Shown here one piece after another: positions 1-6,785 of a stretch of DNA of 8,352 bases. Both the position numbers and the translations under genes were made by a program. The stretch spans positions 1-8,352 of the forward strand of contig DNTK01000558.1 in assembly GCA_003508755.1 (NCBI GenBank), given 5' to 3'. Below the pieces are notes generated by a model. It was not told the DNA's origin and did no database searches. It saw only the letters and a program-made list of their open reading frames with translations. The stretch comes from Bacteroidales bacterium. Its GTDB lineage: Bacteria > Bacteroidota > Bacteroidia > Bacteroidales > UBA10428. Numbering within the stretch: position 1 is the first letter of the stretch; every line of letters begins with the position of its first letter.

Positions 1-1097
1 ATATCTACAAAATTATATACGAGCAGTATCAGGTCGTTTTGTAAAAGATTACCGAGATTTTCTACAACTTTATCGCCTGTTTTTTTTGTGGATATTTTCT
101 CATAATAATGCTTAAAATTAAACCCGTGTCTTTCTTTAAAAGCAGAAAACAGTTCATTTTCAAACTGATTTTTTCCACCTTCTTCTTCGTCTTTAAGCCA
201 CAATTCGGAATACCTGGCAGCAATATCTCCAGGCATCATACCAGCAAAAATCGAGTTCCGAGCATATTGGGTAGCAGTCGGTAATATGCTGCAATAGATA
301 TCTTCTTTTTCGATGGTATAAAGTTCGCTAACGATAGGAGCTATTGTTTTCCATTGATCATAACGTAAATTATCAATGATAATAAACACAGCCTTACCTG
401 ATTCCTTAAGCTTAGGCAGCACCGTATTTTGAATAATTCCGGGCGATAATAATGGCCGGTCATCAGAGCTATTCGTTAAGGATTCCGAAAAAAACCAATT
501 GTGGTAATTATTTTTAATATACTTGCCAAACTCAATATCGGCCTCACTTTTTTGCATTTTAAGAATTTCATGCATACTGGCATCATCAGATTTTTCAAGT
601 TCCAGCTCCCAAAACACAAGCTTTTTGTATACTTCTGCCCAATGAGTAAACTGAGCTGCTGCACTAATTTGCATGCCTATTTGCATAAATTCTGATCGAT
701 AAGCAGAAGTAGTTTCACGCGTAATTAGTTCGCGGGTATCCACATTCTTCTTAATCGATAATAATATTTGGTTAGGCTTAACAGGTTTAATAAGATAATC
801 GGCTATTTGTGAACCAATAGCAGCATCCATTATATCTTCTTCCTCACTTTTTGTTATCATAACAACCGGAAGCGAGGAGCTAATGGTTTTTATTACAGAT
901 AGTGTCTCAAGGCCGCTTTTGCCTGGCATGTTTTCATCCAGAAAAACAATGTCGTAACTTTTGTTCTTTACCAGTTCAATGGCATCATCGCCATTACTGG
1001 CTGTATCAACGTGATAGCCTTTCTCTTCCAGAAAAAGAATATGCGGTTGCAATAAATCAATTTCATCATCGGTCCATAATATTGCCACCTTTTTCAT
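1..1097 (-). CDS. porX: PorX, response regulator with PglZ-type phosphatase domain (C-terminus cut by window edge)
   Basis: The visible part is 365 residues from an ATG at 1097 to the window edge; the family is about 520 residues, so roughly the last 150 are missing. Residues 1-120 are a CheY-like receiver: acidic pair D10-D11, phosphoacceptor D54 in IVFLDENMPG, switch T82 and K104 in LIKPVKP. A helical linker follows (about 125-205). From about 207 begins a PglZ domain of the alkaline phosphatase superfamily, with IIIDNLRYDQW (metal-binding Asp about 242) and SILPTATQYARN (about 270-281), which carries the nucleophilic Thr position. The remaining metal ligands lie off the edge. Known of the family: PorX works with the kinase PorY to control type IX secretion genes, and the Porphyromonas protein hydrolyses small oligoribonucleotides. 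It starts 12 bases after the porW stop, so the two are probably co-transcribed. No kinase gene is visible. Identification is firm; regulon and enzymatic activity here are inferred. Confidence 0.95.
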   Translation of the reverse strand, partial: MKKVAILWTDDEIDLLQPHILFLEEKGYHVDTASNGDDAIELVKNKSYDIVFLDENMPGKSGLETLSVIKTISSSLPVVMITKSEEEDIMDAAIGSQIADYLIKPVKPNQILLSIKKNVDTRELITRETTSAYRSEFMQIGMQISAAAQFTHWAEVYKKLVFWELELEKSDDASMHEILKMQKSEADIEFGKYIKNNYHNWFFSESLTNSSDDRPLLSPGIIQNTVLPKLKESGKAVFIIIDNLRYDQWKTIAPIVSELYTIEKEDIYCSILPTATQYARNSIFAGMMPGDIAARYSELWLKDEEEGGKNQFENELFSAFKERHGFNFKHYYEKISTKKTGDKVVENLGNLLQNDLILLVYNFVD

Positions 1098-1109
1098 TTT
1101 TCAGTATAA

Positions 1110-3755
1110 TTAGTTGCGAAATGTATCGTTGAAATAAGTAATATACTGCTCAAGCTTATTATCGCGTTTAAGCAGGTTAAAATTTGTTGTTGAAATAAAG
1201 AACACCTGGTTATTGGTTGCATCTACATCACGGAATAAGTCAGGATATTTTTGCAGTTGAGAAAAATATTCAGAAGCCTTCTCTTCATTTTCAAAACTTA
1301 CAACCGAAACCAGCGATATTGCATTGAGATCGTCTTTTTTCACCTTTAATTCCGATTCAGAAAAGTTATCGATATTGAAGTTGATAATATTAAACATTAA
1401 TTGATTCGAGTTTTGGGTTTTTGGAACCGAAACAACAACAAAATGTTCTTCATCGGCACTAATTTTAAATAAGGTTGCTGCTTGTTTTATAGCTTGCTCC
1501 CGGGCTGCTTCCGGATTTTCGGTTTGCAAATAACGAATTATTAGCTGTGACCGTTCAGCGATTTCTGAATCTGGATACCGTGAGATCAGTTTCGATAAGT
1601 CGCTTATAAAAGTTACGGTATCTTTAATAACACCATTCGAAATAGTTTGCATGTAATCGTACTCGCGCATATATTTCGATTCCGGGTATTCCCTTAATGC
1701 TTTTTCAATTAATAGGCGCGTTTGAGCATAGTCGCCCCTATTAAATGTGTTATAAACATGTTCGTACGCATCATTTTCTTTTTGTTCCTGAGCCTCCATC
1801 TTTTTAAAATAATCAGGATCGCTGAGCACCATGGCATAATTACTTTCAGGAAATTCGTTAATGATTTTTTGCTGATAGAGCGAAACCATGTTGATGTTTT
1901 CAGTTTGCTTACCAATGGAATAAAGCTTATAGTATACCTGTAGTCTTTGCTCATAGGTTGGGTAGCGCCTCAACAGATCTTCAAAAGCATTGGTCGCTTT
2001 ATTAAAGTCTTTTAGCTCCTGGGAATAAATATCGCCCATATTATACAGAGCTCTTTGTATGCGCAAATGAGATACTTCCATGGAACTGTCGGTAAAAGGA
2101 ATATCAACAAGATAGTATCTTCGAGAGAACTTATCCGTTGGTTTCTCGGTTGGAGTAAGTTCATCTGTTTCCGTTTCTGCTTCATCGTTTGTGGCAAATT
2201 CGACAGATGGGTCAATTGAGCTTTTATTGGCCCTGCGCCAGTTATCCTCTAATTTTCTTGCTCCCCATTTCCGTTTAAATTCGTCTCTGCCTCTGTCAAT
2301 GGCTGTATTGTTATAAAAGTACCATGAGCTTGTATTTGTCTGAATTTCGAACTGCTGCTGAATATCGAATTGTGCCGCCCGTTGTCTTTCTTCTTCAAGG
2401 CGTCTTTCGCGTGCTTCACGCTCTCTTTCCTGCTCTATTAAACCATCGATAAAGGCATATAGTTCCGCCTTAGGTAAATAGGAAAGTTTTTGAACACTGT
2501 CTTGCAGAGTAACGGTTTCGATGTTTTCAACCAGATTGGTTAAACTAATGGATTTTGCATAAATCACATTGTAATTCGGGTAGTCATCAGTAATAATGCT
2601 CACCGCACTGTCGTAATATGCCTGGGCAGGTATGTAATCAGGTAGTTCGTAATAGATATCGGCAAGTGTAATATAAGTAAGAGCTTGTTGGTTTATATTT
2701 TCTTTCGATACTGAAGCGGATAAGGTATAATAGTCAATTGCTTTATCGATGTCGCCTTCCTTGAAATAAAGATTACCCCAGGCATAATAAATCTGATCCT
2801 GGAAGTCGATGTTTTTGTCATCCCGCAACATCTTTTGCAACTGTTTCTCAATATCCTTACGGGAAACCGTCCCGGTTTCATAAGACAATGCCAGATTAAT
2901 TCGGGCATTAAATGTCATCTCGTAGGGTGGGTTTAGTTTTATTACTTTCTGATAGCGTTCAGAAGCCAGTAAACTGTTATTCGTTTTTTGGTACAACTGC
3001 GCCAAGATGAAATTATAGCGTTGCTTGTAATACCTCGATCGAGCTGCATCCAGCGCTTTCTCAAGATGATCAGCAGCTTGAACAAAATCATTCCGCTGAA
3101 TTTTTTGGTACGCGAGAGTGGCCTCAAAATCGGCCACCAGACTTTTGGGAATGCTTGTTTCCTTTTCAAGTTCGGCGAGTATATTTTCAGATTCCTTAAT
3201 TCTTCCTTGTTCGAGCGATATTCTGGATAGCCATATGCGTGACTCGATTTGGGTTATTTCGTTTGGGAAATTTGAAACAATATATTGAAACGTTTCACTG
3301 GCCTCTTTAAATTCGTGTTTATGAAAATGGCTTTTACCCATCAGGAGATAAGCATCATCGACCCATTTATTGTATTCACTTTTATTTAAAAACTCACGCT
3401 GCTTGGGAGTTAACTCTTTATCCTCGTCGATTTCAGGCTTTACTGTAATGGAATGTGTTGTTAACACTTTTGTAGCTTTCTGAATCGATCGATCCATTTC
3501 GGAATTAATGGCAGAAAGTTCATCCTTATTGTGATAGATGAAAATTGTTAGCAATTTGGCATAATTGTCTTCATGACTGTTTTCAAGCTTTTGCATGCCT
3601 TTATCATAACTTTCCCATCCATTAAACAAGATGTTGTATCGGGAGGTAAGGTTATGAAAGCCTCTTCGGAGGGCAGTGTTCCTTTTTGTTGAGCAAGCTG
3701 CAAGCAAGATAACAGTGAGAATGACGAGACAATATTTTAATGTAATTCGGCTCAA
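1110..3755 (-). CDS. porW: PorW/SprE, TPR lipoprotein of the type IX secretion system
   Basis: This is an 881-residue lipoprotein. Residues 1-20 form a signal peptide with lipobox LLAAC, giving lipidated C21. The mature N-terminus (CSTKRN, then HNLTSRYNILFNG) is the hallmark of the PorW/SprE family. Helical TPR-like repeats fill about 110-420. A highly charged Glu/Arg segment (EQEREREARERRLEEERQR, about 439-457) is a likely coiled coil. A second TPR block covers about 570-740. A C-terminal beta-alpha domain (about 766-881, starting HFVVVSVPK) is shared with other SprE proteins. PorW is essential for T9SS secretion in Porphyromonas, SprE is needed for gliding and secretion in Flavobacterium, and PorW is thought to link the PorK/N ring to the Sov translocon. 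The start is a TTG: no in-frame ATG precedes it before a stop, and the next Met comes after the lipobox. A hairpin lies 14 bases upstream. It is probably an operon with porX. Confidence 0.93.
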   Translation of the reverse strand: MSRITLKYCLVILTVILLAACSTKRNTALRRGFHNLTSRYNILFNGWESYDKGMQKLENSHEDNYAKLLTIFIYHNKDELSAINSEMDRSIQKATKVLTTHSITVKPEIDEDKELTPKQREFLNKSEYNKWVDDAYLLMGKSHFHKHEFKEASETFQYIVSNFPNEITQIESRIWLSRISLEQGRIKESENILAELEKETSIPKSLVADFEATLAYQKIQRNDFVQAADHLEKALDAARSRYYKQRYNFILAQLYQKTNNSLLASERYQKVIKLNPPYEMTFNARINLALSYETGTVSRKDIEKQLQKMLRDDKNIDFQDQIYYAWGNLYFKEGDIDKAIDYYTLSASVSKENINQQALTYITLADIYYELPDYIPAQAYYDSAVSIITDDYPNYNVIYAKSISLTNLVENIETVTLQDSVQKLSYLPKAELYAFIDGLIEQEREREARERRLEEERQRAAQFDIQQQFEIQTNTSSWYFYNNTAIDRGRDEFKRKWGARKLEDNWRRANKSSIDPSVEFATNDEAETETDELTPTEKPTDKFSRRYYLVDIPFTDSSMEVSHLRIQRALYNMGDIYSQELKDFNKATNAFEDLLRRYPTYEQRLQVYYKLYSIGKQTENINMVSLYQQKIINEFPESNYAMVLSDPDYFKKMEAQEQKENDAYEHVYNTFNRGDYAQTRLLIEKALREYPESKYMREYDYMQTISNGVIKDTVTFISDLSKLISRYPDSEIAERSQLIIRYLQTENPEAAREQAIKQAATLFKISADEEHFVVVSVPKTQNSNQLMFNIINFNIDNFSESELKVKKDDLNAISLVSVVSFENEEKASEYFSQLQKYPDLFRDVDATNNQVFFISTTNFNLLKRDNKLEQYITYFNDTFRN

Positions 3756-3789
3756 GCAATAAAAATAATTCCAGTTACTATAACTGGAA
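3756..3789 (-). terminator. hairpin plus T-rich tract between nifU-like gene and porW; terminator or leader hairpin
   Basis: On the minus strand there is a perfect 9-base-pair inverted repeat (TTCCAGTTA, loop TAG, TAACTGGAA; plus-strand arms 3769-3777 and 3781-3789). It is followed by TTATTTTTATTGC and then directly by the TTG start of porW. The shape fits a rho-independent terminator of the mrp-nifU unit, whose last stop is 82 bases upstream. It could equally be a leader hairpin of the porW mRNA, because a -7-like box lies upstream of it at 3811-3818. The symmetric repeat could also be a protein-binding operator. The inverted repeat is seen directly; its role is inferred. Confidence 0.5.
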
Positions 3790-3810
3790 AAGTTAAAACT
3801 TATTTTACTG

Positions 3811-3818
3811 CAAAAATA
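3811..3818 (-). promoter_or_regulatory. possible -7 promoter box for porW-porX
   Basis: The minus strand reads TATTTTTG, which matches the Bacteroidota sigma-ABfr -7 consensus TAnnTTTG. No good -33 TTTG is found about 19 bases further upstream, so the match is partial. If used, transcription would begin near 3805 and give a leader of about 50 nucleotides that contains the 3769-3789 hairpin. Confidence 0.3.
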
Positions 3819-3871
3819 GTTTTCCTGTGGAAATTGGTAGCATTAAAAGAGAAGAAGTAATTAAAATTCGT

Positions 3872-4117
3872 TTATACTGCTTCCAGTGTATTCAATTCTG
3901 GCCATTCTTTTCGGATGGCCTGTTCTATTCCTGCTTTGAGTGTCATCATGCTGAAAGGACAACCTTCACAAGCCCCCAGCAACCTGACTTTAACAATATT
4001 ATCATCGGTCACATCTACCAATTCCACATCGCCGCCGTCGGCGGTTAAATAAGGACGAACAGCCTCAATGCCCTTATTTATTTTCAATAGAATATCTTTA
4101 TTTTTCGTGCTTGCCAT
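3872..4117 (-). CDS. NifU C-terminal domain protein (Fe-S cluster scaffold/carrier)
   Basis: This 81-residue protein is a stand-alone NifU C-terminal domain. It has the family pattern VRPYLTADGGDVELV (residues 20-34) and, after a short strand, LLGACEGCPFS with the cluster-binding pair C50 and C53 (CxxC). The length is normal for a single NFU domain; the A-type domain of NfuA and the IscU-like N-terminal domain of full NifU are absent. NFU domains hold a [4Fe-4S] cluster, usually at a dimer interface, and pass it to apo-proteins in the cytoplasm. The ATG at 4117 is 11 bases after the stop of the Mrp ATPase gene, so the two are very likely one transcript and work in the same Fe-S delivery pathway. 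The target proteins cannot be read from the sequence. Confidence 0.92.
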   Translation of the reverse strand: MASTKNKDILLKINKGIEAVRPYLTADGGDVELVDVTDDNIVKVRLLGACEGCPFSMMTLKAGIEQAIRKEWPELNTLEAV

Positions 4118-4128
4118 TGCTAAAATAT

Positions 4129-5193
4129 TTAATTTGCTTGGTTTCTCAACACTTCAATGCGCAGGGCTTCTGCTATATTTTTGAAATATTCTGCTGTACT
4201 ATTTTTCTTTAAAACTGCCGGTGAACCTGTATCGGCATCTTCACGAATACTTTGAATGATTGGAATATGTCCCAGAAATGGAACATGCTTTTGTTCTGCC
4301 AGTGCTTTGCATCCTCCTTTTCCGAAAATATAATACTTGTTATCTGGTAATTCTTCAGGTGTAAACCATGCCATATTTTCAATCAACCCAAGTACGGGTA
4401 CTTTAATTGCATCATTTTGAAACATGCTGATTCCCTTAACAACATCTGCAAGGGCAATATCCTGGGGTGTACTTACAATTACCGCTCCCGATAGTTTTTT
4501 ATTTTGCGAGATAGTGATATGGATGTCGCTTGTACCGGGAGGTAAATCAACAAACAGGTAGTCTATTTCGCCCCAATCGCCGTCGGTTATTAGCTGAGTT
4601 AAAGCATTGGATGCCATAGGACCCCTCCAGATGGTTGCATCATCCTGACTCACAAAAAAGCCTATTGAAAGAAGTTTAACACCATCCTTTTCGATGGGAA
4701 CTATAAGGTCCTTCCCGTTTTTATTAACAACCTCCGGACGCTCGTTTTCAACACCAAACATTTTTGGTATCGAAGGTCCGAAAATATCTGCATCGATGAG
4801 CCCGACCTTTGCCCCGGTTAATGCAAAAGCAGCTGCCATATTTGCAGCAACAGTCGATTTTCCAACTCCTCCTTTCCCGGAAGAAATAGCTATTACATGC
4901 TTCACTTGTGGGAAAACTTCAGGTTCAGCTTTTGGTGAAACGGGACGCATTTGTGTTTCAACCTGTATATCCACCTCATCGATTCCGGGAACATCGAGCA
5001 AAAACTTTTCACAAGCTTTCTTGAGGGAGTTCTTCAGGGGATCGTTTACACTTGGAAATGTAAGTTTGAAGGAAACTTTTGTCCCTTTCACTTCGATATC
5101 TTTTACAAGCTTCATGGAAACAATATCCTCACCGCTCGAAGGGTGAATTATTTTCTGCAAGATTGCAGTTATTTGGTCTTCTGTGTATGCCAT
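4129..5193 (-). CDS. mrp: Mrp/NBP35-family P-loop ATPase, Fe-S cluster carrier
   Basis: The product has 354 residues and normal family architecture. Residues 1-85 are a MIP18/DUF59 domain. From 97 there is a SIMIBI-class P-loop ATPase with deviant Walker A GKGGVGKS (106-113), switch motif LIDADIFGPSIPKMFG (132-147), IWRGPM (188-193) and Mrp signature DYLFVDLPPGTSD (211-223). Mrp/ApbC proteins carry Fe-S clusters to apo-enzymes. In enterobacterial ApbC a CxxC follows the ENM motif. Here that stretch reads IENMAWFTPEELPDNKYY (271-288), with no cysteine; the only cysteines are C61 and C295. I recall the same form in other Bacteroidota, so it is probably a lineage variant rather than a defect, with the following NFU gene perhaps supplying cluster ligands. 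The start is ATG, with a promoter-like box and a hairpin in the 77-base gap upstream. Confidence 0.94.
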   Translation of the reverse strand: MAYTEDQITAILQKIIHPSSGEDIVSMKLVKDIEVKGTKVSFKLTFPSVNDPLKNSLKKACEKFLLDVPGIDEVDIQVETQMRPVSPKAEPEVFPQVKHVIAISSGKGGVGKSTVAANMAAAFALTGAKVGLIDADIFGPSIPKMFGVENERPEVVNKNGKDLIVPIEKDGVKLLSIGFFVSQDDATIWRGPMASNALTQLITDGDWGEIDYLFVDLPPGTSDIHITISQNKKLSGAVIVSTPQDIALADVVKGISMFQNDAIKVPVLGLIENMAWFTPEELPDNKYYIFGKGGCKALAEQKHVPFLGHIPIIQSIREDADTGSPAVLKKNSTAEYFKNIAEALRIEVLRNQAN

Positions 5194-5202
5194 TAAATTA
5201 TA

Positions 5203-5231
5203 GGGAAAAAAATAACTGATACTGCTATCAG
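5203..5231 (-). terminator. hairpin plus T-tract between the ATL gene and mrp; terminator or leader hairpin
   Basis: On the minus strand CTGATA, loop GCAG, TATCAG (plus-strand arms 5216-5221 and 5226-5231) is followed by TTATTTTTTT (5206-5215). This resembles a rho-independent terminator about 40 bases after the ATL gene stop. The stem is only 6 base pairs, so it would be weak. A -7-like box lies upstream of it at 5248-5255; if that is the mrp promoter, the hairpin falls in the mrp leader and could act as an attenuator. Structure is seen; role is inferred. Confidence 0.45.
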
Positions 5232-5247
5232 CCTGTTAAACAACCCT

Positions 5248-5255
5248 CAAATATA
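5248..5255 (-). promoter_or_regulatory. probable -7 promoter box for mrp-nifU
   Basis: The minus strand reads TATATTTG, an exact match to the Bacteroidota -7 consensus TAnnTTTG. About 20 bases upstream is TTAG (5276-5279), one mismatch from the -33 TTTG. The -33 region would overlap the 3' end of the ATL gene. The predicted start of transcription is near 5241, about 48 bases before the mrp ATG. Confidence 0.4.
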
Positions 5256-5270
5256 GACACTTTTTTTTAT

Positions 5271-5633
5271 TTAGACTAATTCTAATGAAGGGTCCCAGAA
5301 GTGATTTTTGAAATGTATAATTCTATCATTTTTAACCTGTACACCTTCATTTTGGAGTAATTCCTCCATGAGGCTCTCTGTTCGAAAATGGTGCTTACCT
5401 GTGAGCAAGCCGAGGCGATTGACCACACGATGTGCCGGTATAAAGTCGCGATGCCTATGCGAGTTATTCATGGCCCAACCCACCATGCGCGATGCTCCGG
5501 GAGAACCAATATATCTGGCTATAGCGCCATATGTAGTAACCCTGCCTGAAGGAATTAATTTTACAACTTCGTAAACGCGTTCAAAGAAGTTATCTTGATT
5601 CTTCTTCAGGGGGTTCATTAAGTTGTTGTTCAT
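5271..5633 (-). CDS. alkyltransferase-like (ATL) protein, MGMT family with active-site Cys replaced by Ala
   Basis: This 120-residue protein matches the C-terminal DNA-binding domain of O6-alkylguanine-DNA alkyltransferases. Visible motifs are VYEVVKLIPSGRVTTYGAIA (20-39), GASRMVGWAMNNS (46-58, with the helix-turn-helix Arg finger region) and PAHRVVNRLG (66-75). True alkyltransferases have PCHRV; here the acceptor cysteine is Ala67, so the protein cannot take the alkyl group itself. Known ATL proteins bind O6-alkylguanine, flip the base and flag the lesion for nucleotide excision repair. The length is usual for ATLs. The start overlaps trmB by 44 bases, which suggests translational coupling; a second in-frame ATG at 5618 would shorten the product by five residues and still overlap. 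A repair function is inferred from the family; the position after trmB may only reflect operon packing. Confidence 0.9.
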   Translation of the reverse strand: MNNNLMNPLKKNQDNFFERVYEVVKLIPSGRVTTYGAIARYIGSPGASRMVGWAMNNSHRHRDFIPAHRVVNRLGLLTGKHHFRTESLMEELLQNEGVQVKNDRIIHFKNHFWDPSLELV

Positions 5634-6300
5634 TATCGATTTTAAAACGGATATATTGTGATTTAAGACCTTCTTTTAACCACCCTTTTTCATAAAAAGT
5701 TTTTATCGAAAGAACTTCATCCCGGGCATGCTCTGATTGATAAATATCTTCGATAAATGCATCCACCGCGAGCTTGTTGTAATCTGCCAGTGCTTTTGTA
5801 TAGTGAAATAACTCAACACTATCCGTTTTCAGATGAATAAAAGCACTGGAGTTTATTACATTTTGATAATACCCTAAAAACCTGCTTGAAGTCAGTCGTT
5901 TTAATGGTTTCTTTAGCTGGGGATCGGGGAAGGTTATCCAGATTTCATCAATTTCTCCGCGTTCAAAAAAGGAAGTAATAAAATCGATTCTGGACCTTAT
6001 GAAGCCTACATTAGTTATTTCCTTTTCGGTAGCTTCTTTCGCTCCCTTCCATATACGGGCACCTTTTATATCAATTCCCAAAAAATTTCTTTTGGGGAAT
6101 AGTTTGGCAAGTCCAAGGGTATATTCTCCCTTTCCACATCCTAACTCCAGGGTAATTGGATTGCTATTTTTAAAAAACTCTGTTTTCCATTTTCCCTTGA
6201 GATAAAAATCTTTTTTAAAGACCTCTTCAAACGATGGTTGTAAAACATTCTCAAAGTTTTCAACCTCTGCAAATTTTCTAAGCTTACCTTTCGACGACAC
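5590..6300 (-). CDS. trmB: tRNA (guanine(46)-N7)-methyltransferase
   Basis: The 236-residue protein is a class I SAM-dependent methyltransferase that makes m7G at position 46 in the tRNA variable loop. Motif I is LELGCGKGEYTLGLA (51-65), with the acidic ribose-binding D77 in FLGIDIKGARIWKGAK (73-88). The TrmB signature WITFPDPQLKKPLKRL (121-136) carries catalytic-site residues, and the C-terminal TFYEKGW (201-207) fits the family TxYE motif. Length is normal. The start is GTG: no ATG lies upstream in frame, and MSSKGKLRKFAEVENF resembles the N-termini of Bacteroidota TrmB proteins. It begins 17 bases after the gldH stop, and its 3' end overlaps the ATL gene, so it sits inside a four-gene operon. 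Confidence 0.96.
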   Translation of the reverse strand: MSSKGKLRKFAEVENFENVLQPSFEEVFKKDFYLKGKWKTEFFKNSNPITLELGCGKGEYTLGLAKLFPKRNFLGIDIKGARIWKGAKEATEKEITNVGFIRSRIDFITSFFERGEIDEIWITFPDPQLKKPLKRLTSSRFLGYYQNVINSSAFIHLKTDSVELFHYTKALADYNKLAVDAFIEDIYQSEHARDEVLSIKTFYEKGWLKEGLKSQYIRFKIDNEQQLNEPPEEESR

Positions 6301-6317
6301 TATACAAAATATTTTAA

Positions 6318-6785
6318 TTACTGATGTTCCTGCACACGCAAACCAATATCTTTCATGCCATGAACGGTTTCTTTACGCATGGCTTGCTGCAGGTTAAATC
6401 GATAGATTCCGCGATTTGGAAACCGAATATTTAACTTATAGGGAATAAGCAACGAATTTACGGAACCAAGTCCCTTACCTAACCAATGCCCGCTATCGTC
6501 GGCTAAAATAAATTCTACGGTATCGCGCATTGAAACTCCAACGGGCGATGTAGTTTCGATGAACAACCATAAATTACTATATTCATACATGTTATCGTTA
6601 CGAATGTGAACATAAATGTCATATGCCGTAAGGGTATCAGGTACATTCACCACGAATTCAATTGTATTATTCTGATTCCACTCGTTATTATCAAATTTTC
6701 GCACATCATCAAAGATTCGTGCATCGGAACATGAGAAAAATGCACCAAAGCAAACAAATAAAACCAGGAATAATCTATTTGCCAT
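6318..6785 (-). CDS. gldH: GldH-family gliding motility lipoprotein
   Basis: The product is 155 residues. A short signal peptide (MANRLFLVLFVCFGAFFSC) ends in an FFSC lipobox with C19 as the lipidated residue; Phe at two lipobox positions is slightly atypical. The mature part has the GldH pattern: IYVHIRNDNMYEYSNLWLFI (about 57-76), DTVEFILADDSGHWLGKGLG (about 86-105), and a C-terminal NRGIYRFNLQQAMR and GMKDIGLRVQEH. GldH is required for gliding in Flavobacterium johnsoniae, but homologues are widespread in non-gliding Bacteroidota, so the gene does not prove motility. The frame is open upstream to 6926, but the ATG at 6785 is chosen because it gives a proper signal peptide and the longer form would lie inside the preceding gene. 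The gene overlaps that one by 11 bases. The order PSP1/RicT-like then gldH is, to my knowledge, common in this phylum. Confidence 0.93.
   Translation of the reverse strand: MANRLFLVLFVCFGAFFSCSDARIFDDVRKFDNNEWNQNNTIEFVVNVPDTLTAYDIYVHIRNDNMYEYSNLWLFIETTSPVGVSMRDTVEFILADDSGHWLGKGLGSVNSLLIPYKLNIRFPNRGIYRFNLQQAMRKETVHGMKDIGLRVQEHQ

Noticed and set aside
902..1132. 76-codon plus-strand open frame over the porX start
   Set aside because: Antisense shadow of the receiver domain of porX, with no motif of its own.
4694..5146. 150-codon open frame on the plus strand
   Set aside because: It lies wholly antisense to mrp, shares its codon phase effects, has low-complexity Ser/Thr/Phe composition and no recognisable motif.
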